Assembly: GCA_002069785.1 (NCBI GenBank)
Contig: MWCA01000017.1
Coordinates: 1 to 64,000, forward strand
DNA length: 64,000 nucleotides
Reading direction: 5' to 3'
Source of the DNA: Lentisphaerae bacterium ADurb.Bin242
GTDB taxonomy: Bacteria > Verrucomicrobiota > Lentisphaeria > Victivallales > UBA1829
This document shows positions 8,542 to 16,890 of this stretch, piece after piece (position 1 is the stretch's first letter; every line of letters starts with the position of its first letter). A program made the translations under genes and the position numbers. The notes beneath the pieces are model-generated. The model made no database searches. It had not been told where the DNA came from and saw only the letters and a list, made by a program, of their open reading frames with translations.

Positions 8542-9622
8542 GGGAGGCCAGGCCGATCAGGGCGCAGATCCCGGCAATGATCCAGAAGCGGACCACGATC
8601 TGCGTTTCAGGCCAGTTTTTCTTCTCGAAATGGTGGTGGATCGGGGTGCAGAGGAAAATCCGCTTCCCGGTCAGTTTCACGCTGGCCACCTGAAGCACGA
8701 CCGACCCTGCTTCCATCACGAAGACCCAGCCGACCAGGATCAGGAGCAGCTCCTGTTTCACCAGCACCGCGATCAGTCCGATGCAGCCGCCGAGCGCAAG
8801 GCTGCCGGTGTCGCCCATGAACATGGATGCCGGATTGCAGTTGTACCACAGGAAGCCGATGCACGCGCCCGCGATACAGGAGGCGAACACGCCCACTTCG
8901 CCCGCGCCGCTGATGTAGTTGATGCTCAGGTAGTCGGCAAAGACCTTGTGCCCGGACATATACGCAAACGCCGCATAGGTCAGCGTGCAGAAGATCGTGC
9001 AGCCCACCGCCAGGCCGTCCTTGCCGTCCGTCAGGTTCACGGCGTTCGAGGAGGCCACCACCACCAGGACCCCGAAAAACAGCGCCAGCCCCACCGGCAT
9101 GATCCAGACCGGCACTTTGATGAACGGGACGCAGAATTCCCTCAAATGATCCCGGGTTTCCGGCAGGAAGCAGAAGCAGCCCAGCGCGATCAGGGAGATC
9201 ACAATCTGAAAGAAAAACTTGGTCTTTGCGGAAATCCCGTCCTTGCTCTTGAGCCGGACTTTGCAATAATCGTCCGCGAACCCGAGGGTCATGAAGGCAA
9301 GCATCGCCCCGAGAAAAATCAGGACCAGCGCATTGCCCAGGTTTCCCCAGAGGAGCATGGAAACCAGGATCGAGGAGATGATGAGGAGTCCGCCCATGCT
9401 GGGGGTCTTGTCCTTGATCGCGGCCACGTTCCCCACATATTCCTTGTAACGGTTCGGGGAAACGAAATCCTTCAGGAGACGAACCGTCATCGGTCCGAAG
9501 ATCAGGACCAGCAGCATGGCGGTGAAAGCGGCCGCGCCGGCGCGGAAGGTCACATAATCGACCAGGCGCAGCGGAGTCGTCTTGAAGTTCGGGACGAAAT
9601 TCACGATCAGATAATGAAGCAT
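8528..9622 (-). CDS. mraY: Phospho-N-acetylmuramoyl-pentapeptide transferase
   Basis: A 364-residue, roughly 10-TM enzyme that transfers phospho-MurNAc-pentapeptide to undecaprenyl phosphate, making lipid I on the inner face of the membrane. Catalytic motifs are intact: GFADDYCK, NAVNLTDGKDGLA, NCNPASMFMGDTGSLALGG, and the C-terminal IHHHFEKK. It is outside any mur/fts cluster. The upstream neighbour on the same strand is nrdJ, 13 bp away, so the pair is probably cotranscribed. The ribosome site before the ATG at 9622 is weak. Confidence 0.96.
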   Translation of the reverse strand: MLHYLIVNFVPNFKTTPLRLVDYVTFRAGAAAFTAMLLVLIFGPMTVRLLKDFVSPNRYKEYVGNVAAIKDKTPSMGGLLIISSILVSMLLWGNLGNALVLIFLGAMLAFMTLGFADDYCKVRLKSKDGISAKTKFFFQIVISLIALGCFCFLPETRDHLREFCVPFIKVPVWIMPVGLALFFGVLVVVASSNAVNLTDGKDGLAVGCTIFCTLTYAAFAYMSGHKVFADYLSINYISGAGEVGVFASCIAGACIGFLWYNCNPASMFMGDTGSLALGGCIGLIAVLVKQELLLILVGWVFVMEAGSVVLQVASVKLTGKRIFLCTPIHHHFEKKNWPETQIVVRFWIIAGICALIGLASLKLR

Positions 9623-9635
9623 CGGTCCGGCCCTC

Positions 9636-11936
9636 TCATCCGCATTTGCTGTGTCCGCAGGAGAGACATTTCACGCAATTTTCTTCCATGATCAGCTTCC
9701 GTTCGCTGCAAACGGGGCAGATCATCATCCCGTTGAACTGGGACATGTCCTGCGGGACCGCCTGGTCGTCGGTCGGCTTTGCGGAAGCGGTCTTGCGTTT
9801 CGGCGGAGGCGTCATGATGCCGATCTTGGCCAGATGCTTTTCGATGACCCGTCCGATGTCGGCCGCCAGACTGGGGATGTAGGTCCCCTCGCTGAAATAG
9901 CCGCCGTTGGGGTCGTAAATGCTCTTGAGTTCCTCCACCAGGAACCTCGGCGCCGGGTCATGCCGGAAAACCGACGAGATCAGGCGCGTCATAGCCACGA
10001 TCCAGCTGAAATACTGGAGGTTCTTGGTATTGATGAAAATCTCGTACGGACGGCGGCGGCCGTCTTCCTCCACGAGGTCGTTGATGGTCACATAGAGGGC
10101 GTCGGCGGCCAGCGGCGTGCGGATTTTGTAGGTGGTGCCTTCCAGTTCCTGCGGACGCTTCGGCGGCTGCGGCCGGACGATGATCGGATGTTCGAGCTCT
10201 TTCTTTTTCTCGTCCTTCTTTGCCACCAGAACGCCGGAAATCTGTTCGGACGGACGGAACGTGGTGCAGCCTTTCAGTCCTTTTTCATAGGCGCTCAGAT
10301 AAATGTTCTTGAAGTCCTCATAGGGATATTCGGTCGGGATGTTGATCGTCTTGGAAATGGAACTGTCGACATACTCCTGAAGGGCGGCCTGGATTTCGAG
10401 GTGCCGCACAGGGGGAATATCGGAGGAACTGACGAAATAATCCGGCAGCTTCTTCGGATCGAAAAGGGCGCCTTTGTAGTCGCGATAGCACTTGTAGGCG
10501 TAATCGACGACTTCCGCGTCCGTGGTGGTGTCGTCCGAACCGTTCCGGATTTTGCGCGTATACTGGAAAGCGAATACCGGCTCCAACCCGCTGGACACGT
10601 TGCCCGCGAACAGGCTGATCGTTCCGGTCGGCGCGACCGTAGTCAGGTGGGAGTTGCGGATTCCGTATTTCCGGATGTCTTTCCGGAGGTCCTCCGGCAG
10701 CGTCGAAATGAACGCGCCCGCCGGATACTTGTCCGCGTCGAAGAGCTTGAACGCCCCTTTCTCCTTCGCGAGCTCCACACTGGCGCGGTAGGCGGCATGG
10801 GTGATGGTCTTCATGATGTCGGAGGCGAGGCGGATGGATTCGTCGGAGCCATATTTCACGCCCAGGAAAAGGAAGAGATCGGCCAGGCCGGTGATTCCGA
10901 TCCCCATCCGGCGTTTCGACTCGGCTTCGAGCTTCTGTTCCGGCAGGGGATAATTGCTCAGGTCGACCACGTTGTCGAGCATCCGGACCGCGATGGAAAT
11001 CGCGCGCACAACCCCTTCTTTGTCGAGAGTCGCCTCGGAAGTAAACGGATTTTTGGCGAAGCGGGAAAGGTTGACCGATCCGAGAAGGCACGCGCCGTAG
11101 GGCGGCAGAGGCTGTTCGCCGCAGGGATTGGTGGCGCGGATTTCTTCGCAGTAATAGAGGTTGTTCATCTGGTTGATGCGGTCGATCAGGATGAAGCCCG
11201 GTTCGGCGAAGTCGTAGGTGGAATGCATGATCAGCTCCCACAGTTCGCGAGCCTTGACCGTCTTGTAGACCTTGCCGTCGAAAATCAGGTCCCACGGCGC
11301 GTCGGCCTTGACGGCCTCCAGGAATTTCGAGGTGACCGCCACGGAAAGGTTGAACATCTGGAGCGCGGCGTTGTTGCGCTTGGCCGTGATGAACGCCTCG
11401 ATGTCCGGATGATCGCAGCGCATCACGCCCATCTGGGCTCCGCGGCGCTGTCCGGCGCTCATGATCGTGCGGCAGGTGGAATCCAGCACCTGCATGAAAC
11501 TCAGGGGCCCGGAGGCGCTGGCCTCGCAGCCCTTGATGTTGGACCCGGCGGGGCGGATCGTGGAAAAGTCGAATCCGACTCCCCCGCCCTGCTTCTGGGT
11601 CAGCGCGGATTCCTTGACCGTCTCGAAGATTCCCTCGATGGAGTCATTGATTTTGTTCATCACGAAACAGTTGAACATGGTCACTTCGGTGCGCCTGGTC
11701 CCGGCGTTGGCGAGAATGCGGCCGCCCGGAAGGAATTGGAACCCGGACATGATGGAGTAAAATTCCTTCTCCCATTTCACGCGGTCCTTTTCGTTGGACG
11801 CGATCGCCCGCGCAACCCGCCGGAAGGTATCCTCCGGCGTCTCGTCCTTCTGGATTTCGGCGCACCCCTGATAACGATATTTTTTCGCCCATATTTCGTA
11901 GGAAATATCATATTTCCCGGATTCGGTGGACCCCAT
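9636..11936 (-). CDS. nrdJ: Vitamin B12-dependent ribonucleoside-diphosphate reductase (class II)
   Basis: A 766-residue class II reductase that makes deoxyribonucleotides using adenosylcobalamin. The C-terminal zinc-ribbon tail (CPVC...CVKCLSCGHSKCG) typical of NrdJ is present. Active-site motifs include MFNCFVMNKI, NPCGEQPLPPYGACLLGSVNLS (thiyl radical Cys with the Asn-Cys-Glu pattern) and VAPTGTISLFAG. I chose the ATG at 11936, preceded by AGAGGAACGGAG; the in-frame ATG at 11975 has no ribosome site. The regulator gene nrdR lies about 4.5 kb away, but I saw no NrdR box pair at the promoter. No class I or III genes are in the window. Confidence 0.96.
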   Translation of the reverse strand: MGSTESGKYDISYEIWAKKYRYQGCAEIQKDETPEDTFRRVARAIASNEKDRVKWEKEFYSIMSGFQFLPGGRILANAGTRRTEVTMFNCFVMNKINDSIEGIFETVKESALTQKQGGGVGFDFSTIRPAGSNIKGCEASASGPLSFMQVLDSTCRTIMSAGQRRGAQMGVMRCDHPDIEAFITAKRNNAALQMFNLSVAVTSKFLEAVKADAPWDLIFDGKVYKTVKARELWELIMHSTYDFAEPGFILIDRINQMNNLYYCEEIRATNPCGEQPLPPYGACLLGSVNLSRFAKNPFTSEATLDKEGVVRAISIAVRMLDNVVDLSNYPLPEQKLEAESKRRMGIGITGLADLFLFLGVKYGSDESIRLASDIMKTITHAAYRASVELAKEKGAFKLFDADKYPAGAFISTLPEDLRKDIRKYGIRNSHLTTVAPTGTISLFAGNVSSGLEPVFAFQYTRKIRNGSDDTTTDAEVVDYAYKCYRDYKGALFDPKKLPDYFVSSSDIPPVRHLEIQAALQEYVDSSISKTINIPTEYPYEDFKNIYLSAYEKGLKGCTTFRPSEQISGVLVAKKDEKKKELEHPIIVRPQPPKRPQELEGTTYKIRTPLAADALYVTINDLVEEDGRRRPYEIFINTKNLQYFSWIVAMTRLISSVFRHDPAPRFLVEELKSIYDPNGGYFSEGTYIPSLAADIGRVIEKHLAKIGIMTPPPKRKTASAKPTDDQAVPQDMSQFNGMMICPVCSERKLIMEENCVKCLSCGHSKCG

Positions 11937-11995
11937 TTTCTCCGTTCCTCTTATTTTTAAAATACATTCAGTCATTTTTACGTGTCGGATAGGTC

Positions 11996-12023
11996 AAGAT
12001 ACCACAACAAGCCGGGAAATCAA
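11996..12023 (-). promoter_or_regulatory. Promoter for nrdJ-mraY
   Basis: On the minus strand TTGATT (12018-12023) and TATCTT (11996-12001) are 16 bp apart, about 60 bp upstream of the chosen nrdJ start. Confidence 0.5.
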
Positions 12024-12079
12024 CAGCGGAAAAAAAGAAAATAAGGAATAAAAAAAAGAAGTTTTTCCGATTTGCCGAC

Positions 12080-12127
12080 TTGACAATTCAAAACATGGAT
12101 TCCGGACGGTCCGGAAATCCGGACGGT
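12080..12127 (-). terminator. Possible terminator after the CE7 esterase gene; also a short direct repeat
   Basis: An inverted repeat with arms GGATTCCGG (12097-12105) and CCGGAAATCC (12111-12120) can form a stem of about 9 bp with one bulge. In minus-strand reading it is followed by ATGTTTTGAATT, only a weak U tract. TCCGGACGGT also occurs twice (12101-12110 and 12118-12127). Confidence 0.35.
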
Positions 12128-12198
12128 TGTGCGGAGAGGAAGCGTTTTCTTCCTTCCGGGAATCCGCCGTATTTCAGCCCGGCATCCGCCGGAACGGT

Positions 12199-13146
12199 TC
12201 ATTTTTTCAGGAACAGCTCCCGGCGGAGGGCGTCCACTTTGAGGTTCAGTTCCTTGTCCTTTTCCGTCGGAGCGAAGTGGCCGACTTCCCGGATGAACAT
12301 CGTCCGGCAGGTTTCCGGAATGGAGTTGGCCACGGAAAACTGTCCGACGGGAGCCACGCACGGATCGAACAGCGCGGGCGTGACGATTGTCGGAATCTTC
12401 AGATATTTCGCGGAAGCAGAGGCGTCGAAATAGGCAAGGACGTCCAGCGCTTCCGGGTGTTCCTGAATATACAGGCGGCAGGCCTCGCCGCTGCCCGTGG
12501 ACGGATAGTCGAACCGTATTTTCGCCCCGAACGTGGGCACATCCAGGTAAGCCGCCTTGAAACGGGAGTCCCACGGAAGCATCAGCGCGCCCATGCCGCC
12601 GCCCATGCTGCTGCCCATGTAATTGAGGTTGGCGGCGGCATCCGGAAACAGGTCGATCATCACGGTTGCCGCCAGCCAGAGATCGGAGATCACGCCGCGC
12701 AGAATGTAGGTTTCCCGGGAGGCGATCCCGTGGACGACATGCCGCGGCGGAAGCCAGGGAATCTCCCTGCACTGGGAGCGGCCCAGCCCGCGGACGCACG
12801 GCAGGCAGAGGGTGAAATCCCCGTCGGGTTCGGGCGGCTGGGAGGGGTTGCCGTAGCCGTGCCCGATCAGGACCGCTCCTTTCGGGTTCTCCGGATGCAG
12901 AATCCACAGGGAAATTTCCAGATTGTCCCAGGTCTTGGCGCGGACCGCGAAAATCCGCACCTTCTCCTCGGGCGACCAGATTTCCCGTTCGATGAAATAA
13001 TACGGTTTGTGCTCCATCGCAAGCGCGTAATTGTTTCTCCAAAATGCCTCGAAGTCGGCGGGCGCTTCGGGCGAAGCGATCTTCAGAAGCTGTTCCTGCG
13101 AATATCCGTGGGTCGGGTCGAAAGGAAAACCGTGTTGAATTGTCAT
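12199..13146 (-). CDS. Acetylxylan esterase / cephalosporin-C deacetylase family (CE7) esterase
   Basis: A 315-residue alpha/beta hydrolase of the AXE1 family, which removes acetyl groups from small xylo-oligosaccharides and other acetyl esters. The nucleophile elbow is GSSMGG with S180; D261 (FDPCVAP) and H290 (EVGHFAP) complete the triad at the expected spacing. The CE7 features VLIGHGYGN and RGLGRS are also visible. No signal peptide is seen, so it is cytoplasmic. It lies 5 bp downstream of recN, an unusual partner. An active esterase is likely from the intact triad; its natural substrate is not shown. Confidence 0.85.
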   Translation of the reverse strand: MTIQHGFPFDPTHGYSQEQLLKIASPEAPADFEAFWRNNYALAMEHKPYYFIEREIWSPEEKVRIFAVRAKTWDNLEISLWILHPENPKGAVLIGHGYGNPSQPPEPDGDFTLCLPCVRGLGRSQCREIPWLPPRHVVHGIASRETYILRGVISDLWLAATVMIDLFPDAAANLNYMGSSMGGGMGALMLPWDSRFKAAYLDVPTFGAKIRFDYPSTGSGEACRLYIQEHPEALDVLAYFDASASAKYLKIPTIVTPALFDPCVAPVGQFSVANSIPETCRTMFIREVGHFAPTEKDKELNLKVDALRRELFLKK

Positions 13147-13151
13147 GGAAA

Positions 13152-14822
13152 TCAGGACTCCTCGTTCCAGGAAAGTTTCAGCATTTTTTCGGCAAGGGTC
13201 AGGGCGTCCCGGCCTCCGCCGAGCATCCGGGCGATCTCTCCGGCGCGGCCGGAGGCGTCCAGTCTCTTCATATAAGTATGGGTGGTGTCGCCGCGCGATT
13301 CCTTGAACACGCTGAAATGGACCGCCGCCCGGGAAGCAATCTGGGGCAGATGCGAGATACAGAGGATCTGTTTCGCGCGGGCAAGGGAAGCGATTTCGTC
13401 GCCCACTTTGGAAGCGGTCTCGCCGCCGATGTTGGCGTCGATCTCATCGAAGATCAGGATGGGAACGGCGTCGGCCTCCGCCAGCACGGTTTTGATCGCC
13501 AGCATCACGCGGGAAAGTTCACCCGAGCTGGCGACCTCCCGGAGCGGCATGACCGGTACGCCCGGATTGGCACTGAACCGGAATTCGATTCCGTCGGCGC
13601 CGTCGGGTCCGGGCGCCGTTTCCGAGAAGGTAACGCTGAACTCGGCCTTTTTGAAGCCGAGCTTGCGGAGTTCGGCGGCCGTTTTGGAGGCGACGGCGTC
13701 GGCGGCTTTTTTGCGGACCGCGCTCAGCCGGGCGCATTCTGAACGAAGCTGTTCGAGGAGGGCGGCCTCTTTTTTCGCAAATTCGACCCGGTGCTGTTCG
13801 GCGTTATCATAGGCGTCGATCCGGGCGCGGATGGTCTCCAGATGGGCAAAGACACCCTCCAGCGTCGGGCCGTAGCGCCGCTTGAGGGTCTGGAGCACGC
13901 GCAAACGCTCCTCCATGGAATGGAAAGCGCCCTCGTCAACGTCTACGTCCGAAGCATGGCTGTTGAGGCCGGAGGAAAGCTCCGAAACGAGATGGGAGAT
14001 CTCTTCCAGCATTTCCAGGAAACGCCCGGCATGTTCGGGATCGTATTTTTCCATGTCGGAAAGGGAACGGCGGATCCGCCCGAGACGGTCGGCAATCGAA
14101 TCCTCGCATTCGGTCAGGCCGTTGGCCGCGCCGGAAGCCAGTTCGATGATGTTTTTCGCATGGGCGGCGACCGCGTGCCGGGATTCCAGTTCGGCGTCCT
14201 CACCGGGTTTGGGATCGGCCTTCTCGATTTCGGAAGCGTCGCGCCGGAAACGGGCGGTCTCCTCGGCGGAGGGCATGGTCGCGGCAAAGGAGTCGCGTTC
14301 CCGGCGGAGGGCGGAAAGGGCATCCCAGATTTCGCGGATTTTGTCCAGGAACGGTCCCAATTTTGCGAAACGGTCGAGCATCTCCAGCTGGTTCCGGGTC
14401 TTGAGGAGATGCTGATCCTCATGGGCGGCATGAGTGTCCACCAGCAGTTCGCCGATGCGATGGAGAATCTGGAGCGTGACCGGCGACTCGTTGATGAAAT
14501 TCCGCCCGGCGGAAGCCGTAATCACGCGCCGCACCAGAAGCGAACCGTTTTCGCCGGGGGGAATCCCCGCTTCGTCCAGAACCCGTGCGACCCGTTCCAG
14601 CGAAAGGCCGGAAAGCTGGAACTCGCCGGATATCTCGCAACGGGCGGCGCCGATCCGGATCATGGATTTGTCGGCGCGGTCCCCGAGCAGCAGGGCGACG
14701 CCGCCCATGATGACGGATTTTCCCGCGCCCGTTTCCCCGCTGATGACGTTGAAGCCGCGCCCGAATTCCATGTCGGCTTTCTCCACCAGGGCCAGGTTTT
14801 CCAGATGCATCCATTTGAGCAT
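13152..14822 (-). CDS. recN: DNA repair protein RecN
   Basis: A 556-residue SMC-like ATPase involved in double-strand break repair. The Walker A motif GETGAGKS is at residues 29-36, followed by a long coiled coil, the signature SSGELSRVMLAIK and the Walker B LIFDEIDANIGG. The N-terminus MLKWMHLENLALVEKADMEFG is typical of RecN. Length and motif order match the family. It is the third gene of a minus-strand run yjbQ, IMPase-like, recN, CE7 esterase with gaps of 5-12 bp. Confidence 0.95.
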   Translation of the reverse strand: MLKWMHLENLALVEKADMEFGRGFNVISGETGAGKSVIMGGVALLLGDRADKSMIRIGAARCEISGEFQLSGLSLERVARVLDEAGIPPGENGSLLVRRVITASAGRNFINESPVTLQILHRIGELLVDTHAAHEDQHLLKTRNQLEMLDRFAKLGPFLDKIREIWDALSALRRERDSFAATMPSAEETARFRRDASEIEKADPKPGEDAELESRHAVAAHAKNIIELASGAANGLTECEDSIADRLGRIRRSLSDMEKYDPEHAGRFLEMLEEISHLVSELSSGLNSHASDVDVDEGAFHSMEERLRVLQTLKRRYGPTLEGVFAHLETIRARIDAYDNAEQHRVEFAKKEAALLEQLRSECARLSAVRKKAADAVASKTAAELRKLGFKKAEFSVTFSETAPGPDGADGIEFRFSANPGVPVMPLREVASSGELSRVMLAIKTVLAEADAVPILIFDEIDANIGGETASKVGDEIASLARAKQILCISHLPQIASRAAVHFSVFKESRGDTTHTYMKRLDASGRAGEIARMLGGGRDALTLAEKMLKLSWNEES

Positions 14823-14834
14823 GAGTTCACCTCG

Positions 14835-15680
14835 CTATAAGAGACAGAGGGGCATGATCGTTTCAACGGCTTCCCGGGAGGAGCCGATCCAGTTGGACTC
14901 GCGGAGGGCGAACGGCTTCGGGGAATCCGGCTCCAGACGGTAAAAATCGGGAGAAATCCGACAGGAAAACAGATCGGAGCCGCTCCGATTTACAGATACG
15001 AAAGAAAGATTCCGCAGACACGGCAGCACCCCGGCGAGGTCCCAGAGCTTGGCGTTGGTCATGTAGACGGCGTCGCGCCCGAGAGCCAGGTCGATTCCGG
15101 AACAGACGCACGAGCCGATGGAAATCACCGGATGCGTCCCTTTGAAAACGCCGCTCCGGGTCATCAGCTGGGAGAAGTTGATACAGGAGGAGCCGTCGAA
15201 TTTCCGGCGGGGATGTTCGAGCGGGCGGATCGCTTTTTTCAGGGTGTCCGGCGAGGGATATTTTTCCGTGGCGGCGAAAAAAGTCCTCCCGTTGTCGGAG
15301 AACATCAGTTCCCCGAGTTCGGGCGTGAAGACGCCGCCTTCGCGGATCACTCCATTCTCGGCATAGGCAATGGAAATCCCCCAGAGGGAACGCCGGTTGA
15401 CGAAATTCGCGGTGCCGTCGATCGGGTCGACGATCCAGATTTTCCCGTGGAACAGCGTATCCAGAAGAGGCTCCCGGGATACATTCTGAAACGTCTCCTC
15501 GCCCAGCACATGCTCTTTGCCGAACCGGCCGGTGAGATGCTCCTCGATGACCTTGTCGGCGTCGGAGACCGGGGTTCGGTCATCTTTCAGGAGCGTATGG
15601 GGGTCTTCCTTGATCCGCCGCGCAAGGGCGGCGCATTCGACAAAGGAATCCAGGAGCTGCTCCACATTCCACACGTTCAT
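14835..15680 (-). CDS. Inositol monophosphatase-family phosphatase
   Basis: A 281-residue member of the lithium-sensitive Mg-dependent phosphatase family. Metal-binding motifs are present: LGEETF (residues 77-82) and the family signature WIVDPIDGTANFVN near 100-113. The third motif, normally WDxAAG, appears as LWDLAGVLPCL in a divergent form. Relatives dephosphorylate inositol-1-phosphate, histidinol phosphate or PAP; this sequence does not decide between them. GGAGAGTG precedes the ATG. It starts 7 bp after yjbQ and 12 bp before recN on the same strand. Confidence 0.85.
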   Translation of the reverse strand: MNVWNVEQLLDSFVECAALARRIKEDPHTLLKDDRTPVSDADKVIEEHLTGRFGKEHVLGEETFQNVSREPLLDTLFHGKIWIVDPIDGTANFVNRRSLWGISIAYAENGVIREGGVFTPELGELMFSDNGRTFFAATEKYPSPDTLKKAIRPLEHPRRKFDGSSCINFSQLMTRSGVFKGTHPVISIGSCVCSGIDLALGRDAVYMTNAKLWDLAGVLPCLRNLSFVSVNRSGSDLFSCRISPDFYRLEPDSPKPFALRESNWIGSSREAVETIMPLCLL

Positions 15681-15687
15681 ACGGGAC

Positions 15688-16107
15688 TCACTCTCCGATG
15701 ATTTTAATCAGGATGCGCTTGCGGCGGCCGCCGTCGAACTCGCCGTAGAAAATCTGTTCCCAGGGGCCGAAATCCAACTGCCCGCCGGTGACGGCGACGA
15801 CGACCTCGCGGCCCATGACCTGGCGTTTCATGTGGGCATCGGCGTTGTCCTCGCCGGAAAGATTATGAAGATACTGGTCCACCGGTTCGTGGGGGGCGAG
15901 TTTCTCCAGCCATTTCTCGTAGTCGGCATGAAGCCCGGACTCGTTGTCGTTGATGAAGACGGACGCGGTGATGTGCATTGCGTTGCAGAGAAGAAGCCCC
16001 TCGCGGATGCCGGACGCTTCCAGCGTTTCCCGGACCTGCGGAGTGATGTTGACAAACGCACGGCGGGACGGAATATTGAATACGAGTTCACGTCTGAAGC
16101 TTTTCAT
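15688..16107 (-). CDS. YjbQ/UPF0047 family protein (secondary thiamine-phosphate synthase type)
   Basis: A 139-residue single-domain protein with the family pattern [35 protein letters not shown] and the C-terminal [19 protein letters not shown]. The conserved histidines and acidic residues form the putative metal site. E. coli YjbQ has weak thiamine-phosphate synthase activity, but its true role is not settled. It is the first gene of the minus-strand recN cluster. Confidence 0.9.
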   Translation of the reverse strand: MKSFRRELVFNIPSRRAFVNITPQVRETLEASGIREGLLLCNAMHITASVFINDNESGLHADYEKWLEKLAPHEPVDQYLHNLSGEDNADAHMKRQVMGREVVVAVTGGQLDFGPWEQIFYGEFDGGRRKRILIKIIGE

Positions 16108-16419
16108 ATCTCTTTCTCAAACCTCCTGAATTTCAGTTTAAACCTAAGGAATGTAACGTCGATTGCGAAAAAAGCCAGTACGATATTTCATTTTCAGCTT
16201 GATTTCTTGATTTTTCTGCATATATTTACATTTGTTTCATCCCGCGGAAGAGGCCGGGACGCTTTATTTTTCAGAGGACGGCAAAACAGCGGGATTGTTT
16301 TTTTTCAAAATGACCGCGGACAAGGAACCCGGATGAACGTTTCCACAGAAAAAACCGGGGTCCGGATCCGGAGTTCTGCTGTTTTCAATGCAAGGTGAAA
16401 CTTTGTGGAGGGTTATCCG
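16108..16419. other. 312-bp divergent intergenic region between yjbQ and nrdR
   Basis: The region is AT-rich on its left side. A candidate plus-strand promoter is listed separately; I found no clear promoter for yjbQ. Two tiny plus-strand reading frames (ATG at 16310, 8 codons; ATG at 16333, 22 codons) overlap as ATGA, and the second has AAGGA before it. They have no recognisable content. No tRNA or riboswitch fold is recognised. Confidence 0.5.
16199..16226 (+). promoter_or_regulatory. Candidate promoter for nrdR-ClC
   Basis: TTGATT (16199-16204) and TATATT (16221-16226) with a 16-bp spacer. It would leave an untranslated leader of nearly 190 nt before nrdR, long for this genome, so other start sites are possible. 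Confidence 0.4.
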
Positions 16420-16890
16420 ATGAGGTGTCCGAGGTGTGCGTGCCAGGACGACAAGGTAATGGATTCCCGGGCGACCAAAGAAGGCGCGGGCGTCCGGCGC
16501 CGCCGTGAATGCCTGAATTGCGGGCATCGCTTCACCACCTACGAAGAGATCATCCAGGCGGAACTCAAGGTGCTCAAACGCGACAACACCCACGAGGATT
16601 TCGACCGGGAAAAACTCCGGCGCGGGATCGAGAAGGCCTGCTGGAAACGGAATATCCGTCCGGAACAGATCGACACGCTGCTTTCGGAAGTCGTCTCCGG
16701 AATCGAGGCGGAATTCGACCGGGAGGTTTCCAGCGTCGAAATCGGCAACCGCGTCATGACCGCGCTGCGCCATCTGGACAAAGTGGCTTACGTGCGCTTC
16801 GCCTCCATCTACCGGGACTTCAAAGACATCGATGAGTTCGTCGCCGAAATCAAAACCATGGGAACCCGTAAACCGTCCTCCAGATCATGA
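16420..16890 (+). CDS. nrdR: Transcriptional regulator NrdR
   Basis: A 156-residue repressor of ribonucleotide reductase genes. The N-terminal zinc ribbon (MRCPRCACQDDKVMDSR... RRRECLNCGHRFTTYE) has the two CxxC pairs, followed by the ATP-cone domain (VLKRDNTHEDFDREKLRRGIEKAC...). The ATG at 16420 gives the canonical MRCPRC start with GGAGGG seven bases upstream; an upstream GTG at 16405 overlaps that ribosome site. It binds ATP/dATP and controls nrd genes, here presumably nrdJ (inference). Its stop codon overlaps the next start as ATGA. Confidence 0.96.
   Translation: MRCPRCACQDDKVMDSRATKEGAGVRRRRECLNCGHRFTTYEEIIQAELKVLKRDNTHEDFDREKLRRGIEKACWKRNIRPEQIDTLLSEVVSGIEAEFDREVSSVEIGNRVMTALRHLDKVAYVRFASIYRDFKDIDEFVAEIKTMGTRKPSSRS

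Noticed and set aside
9651..11960. A 769-codon plus-strand frame opposite nrdJ
   Set aside because: nrdJ has all catalytic motifs; the opposite frame has none.
11937..12198. NrdR boxes or a cobalamin riboswitch upstream of nrdJ
   Set aside because: No pair of the expected NrdR-box pattern and no B12-box-like segment is visible by eye.
16310..16398. Two overlapping mini-ORFs (8 and 22 codons) upstream of nrdR as a leader peptide
   Set aside because: No codon run, no attenuator-like hairpin and no similarity to known leaders. The ATGA overlap is likely chance.
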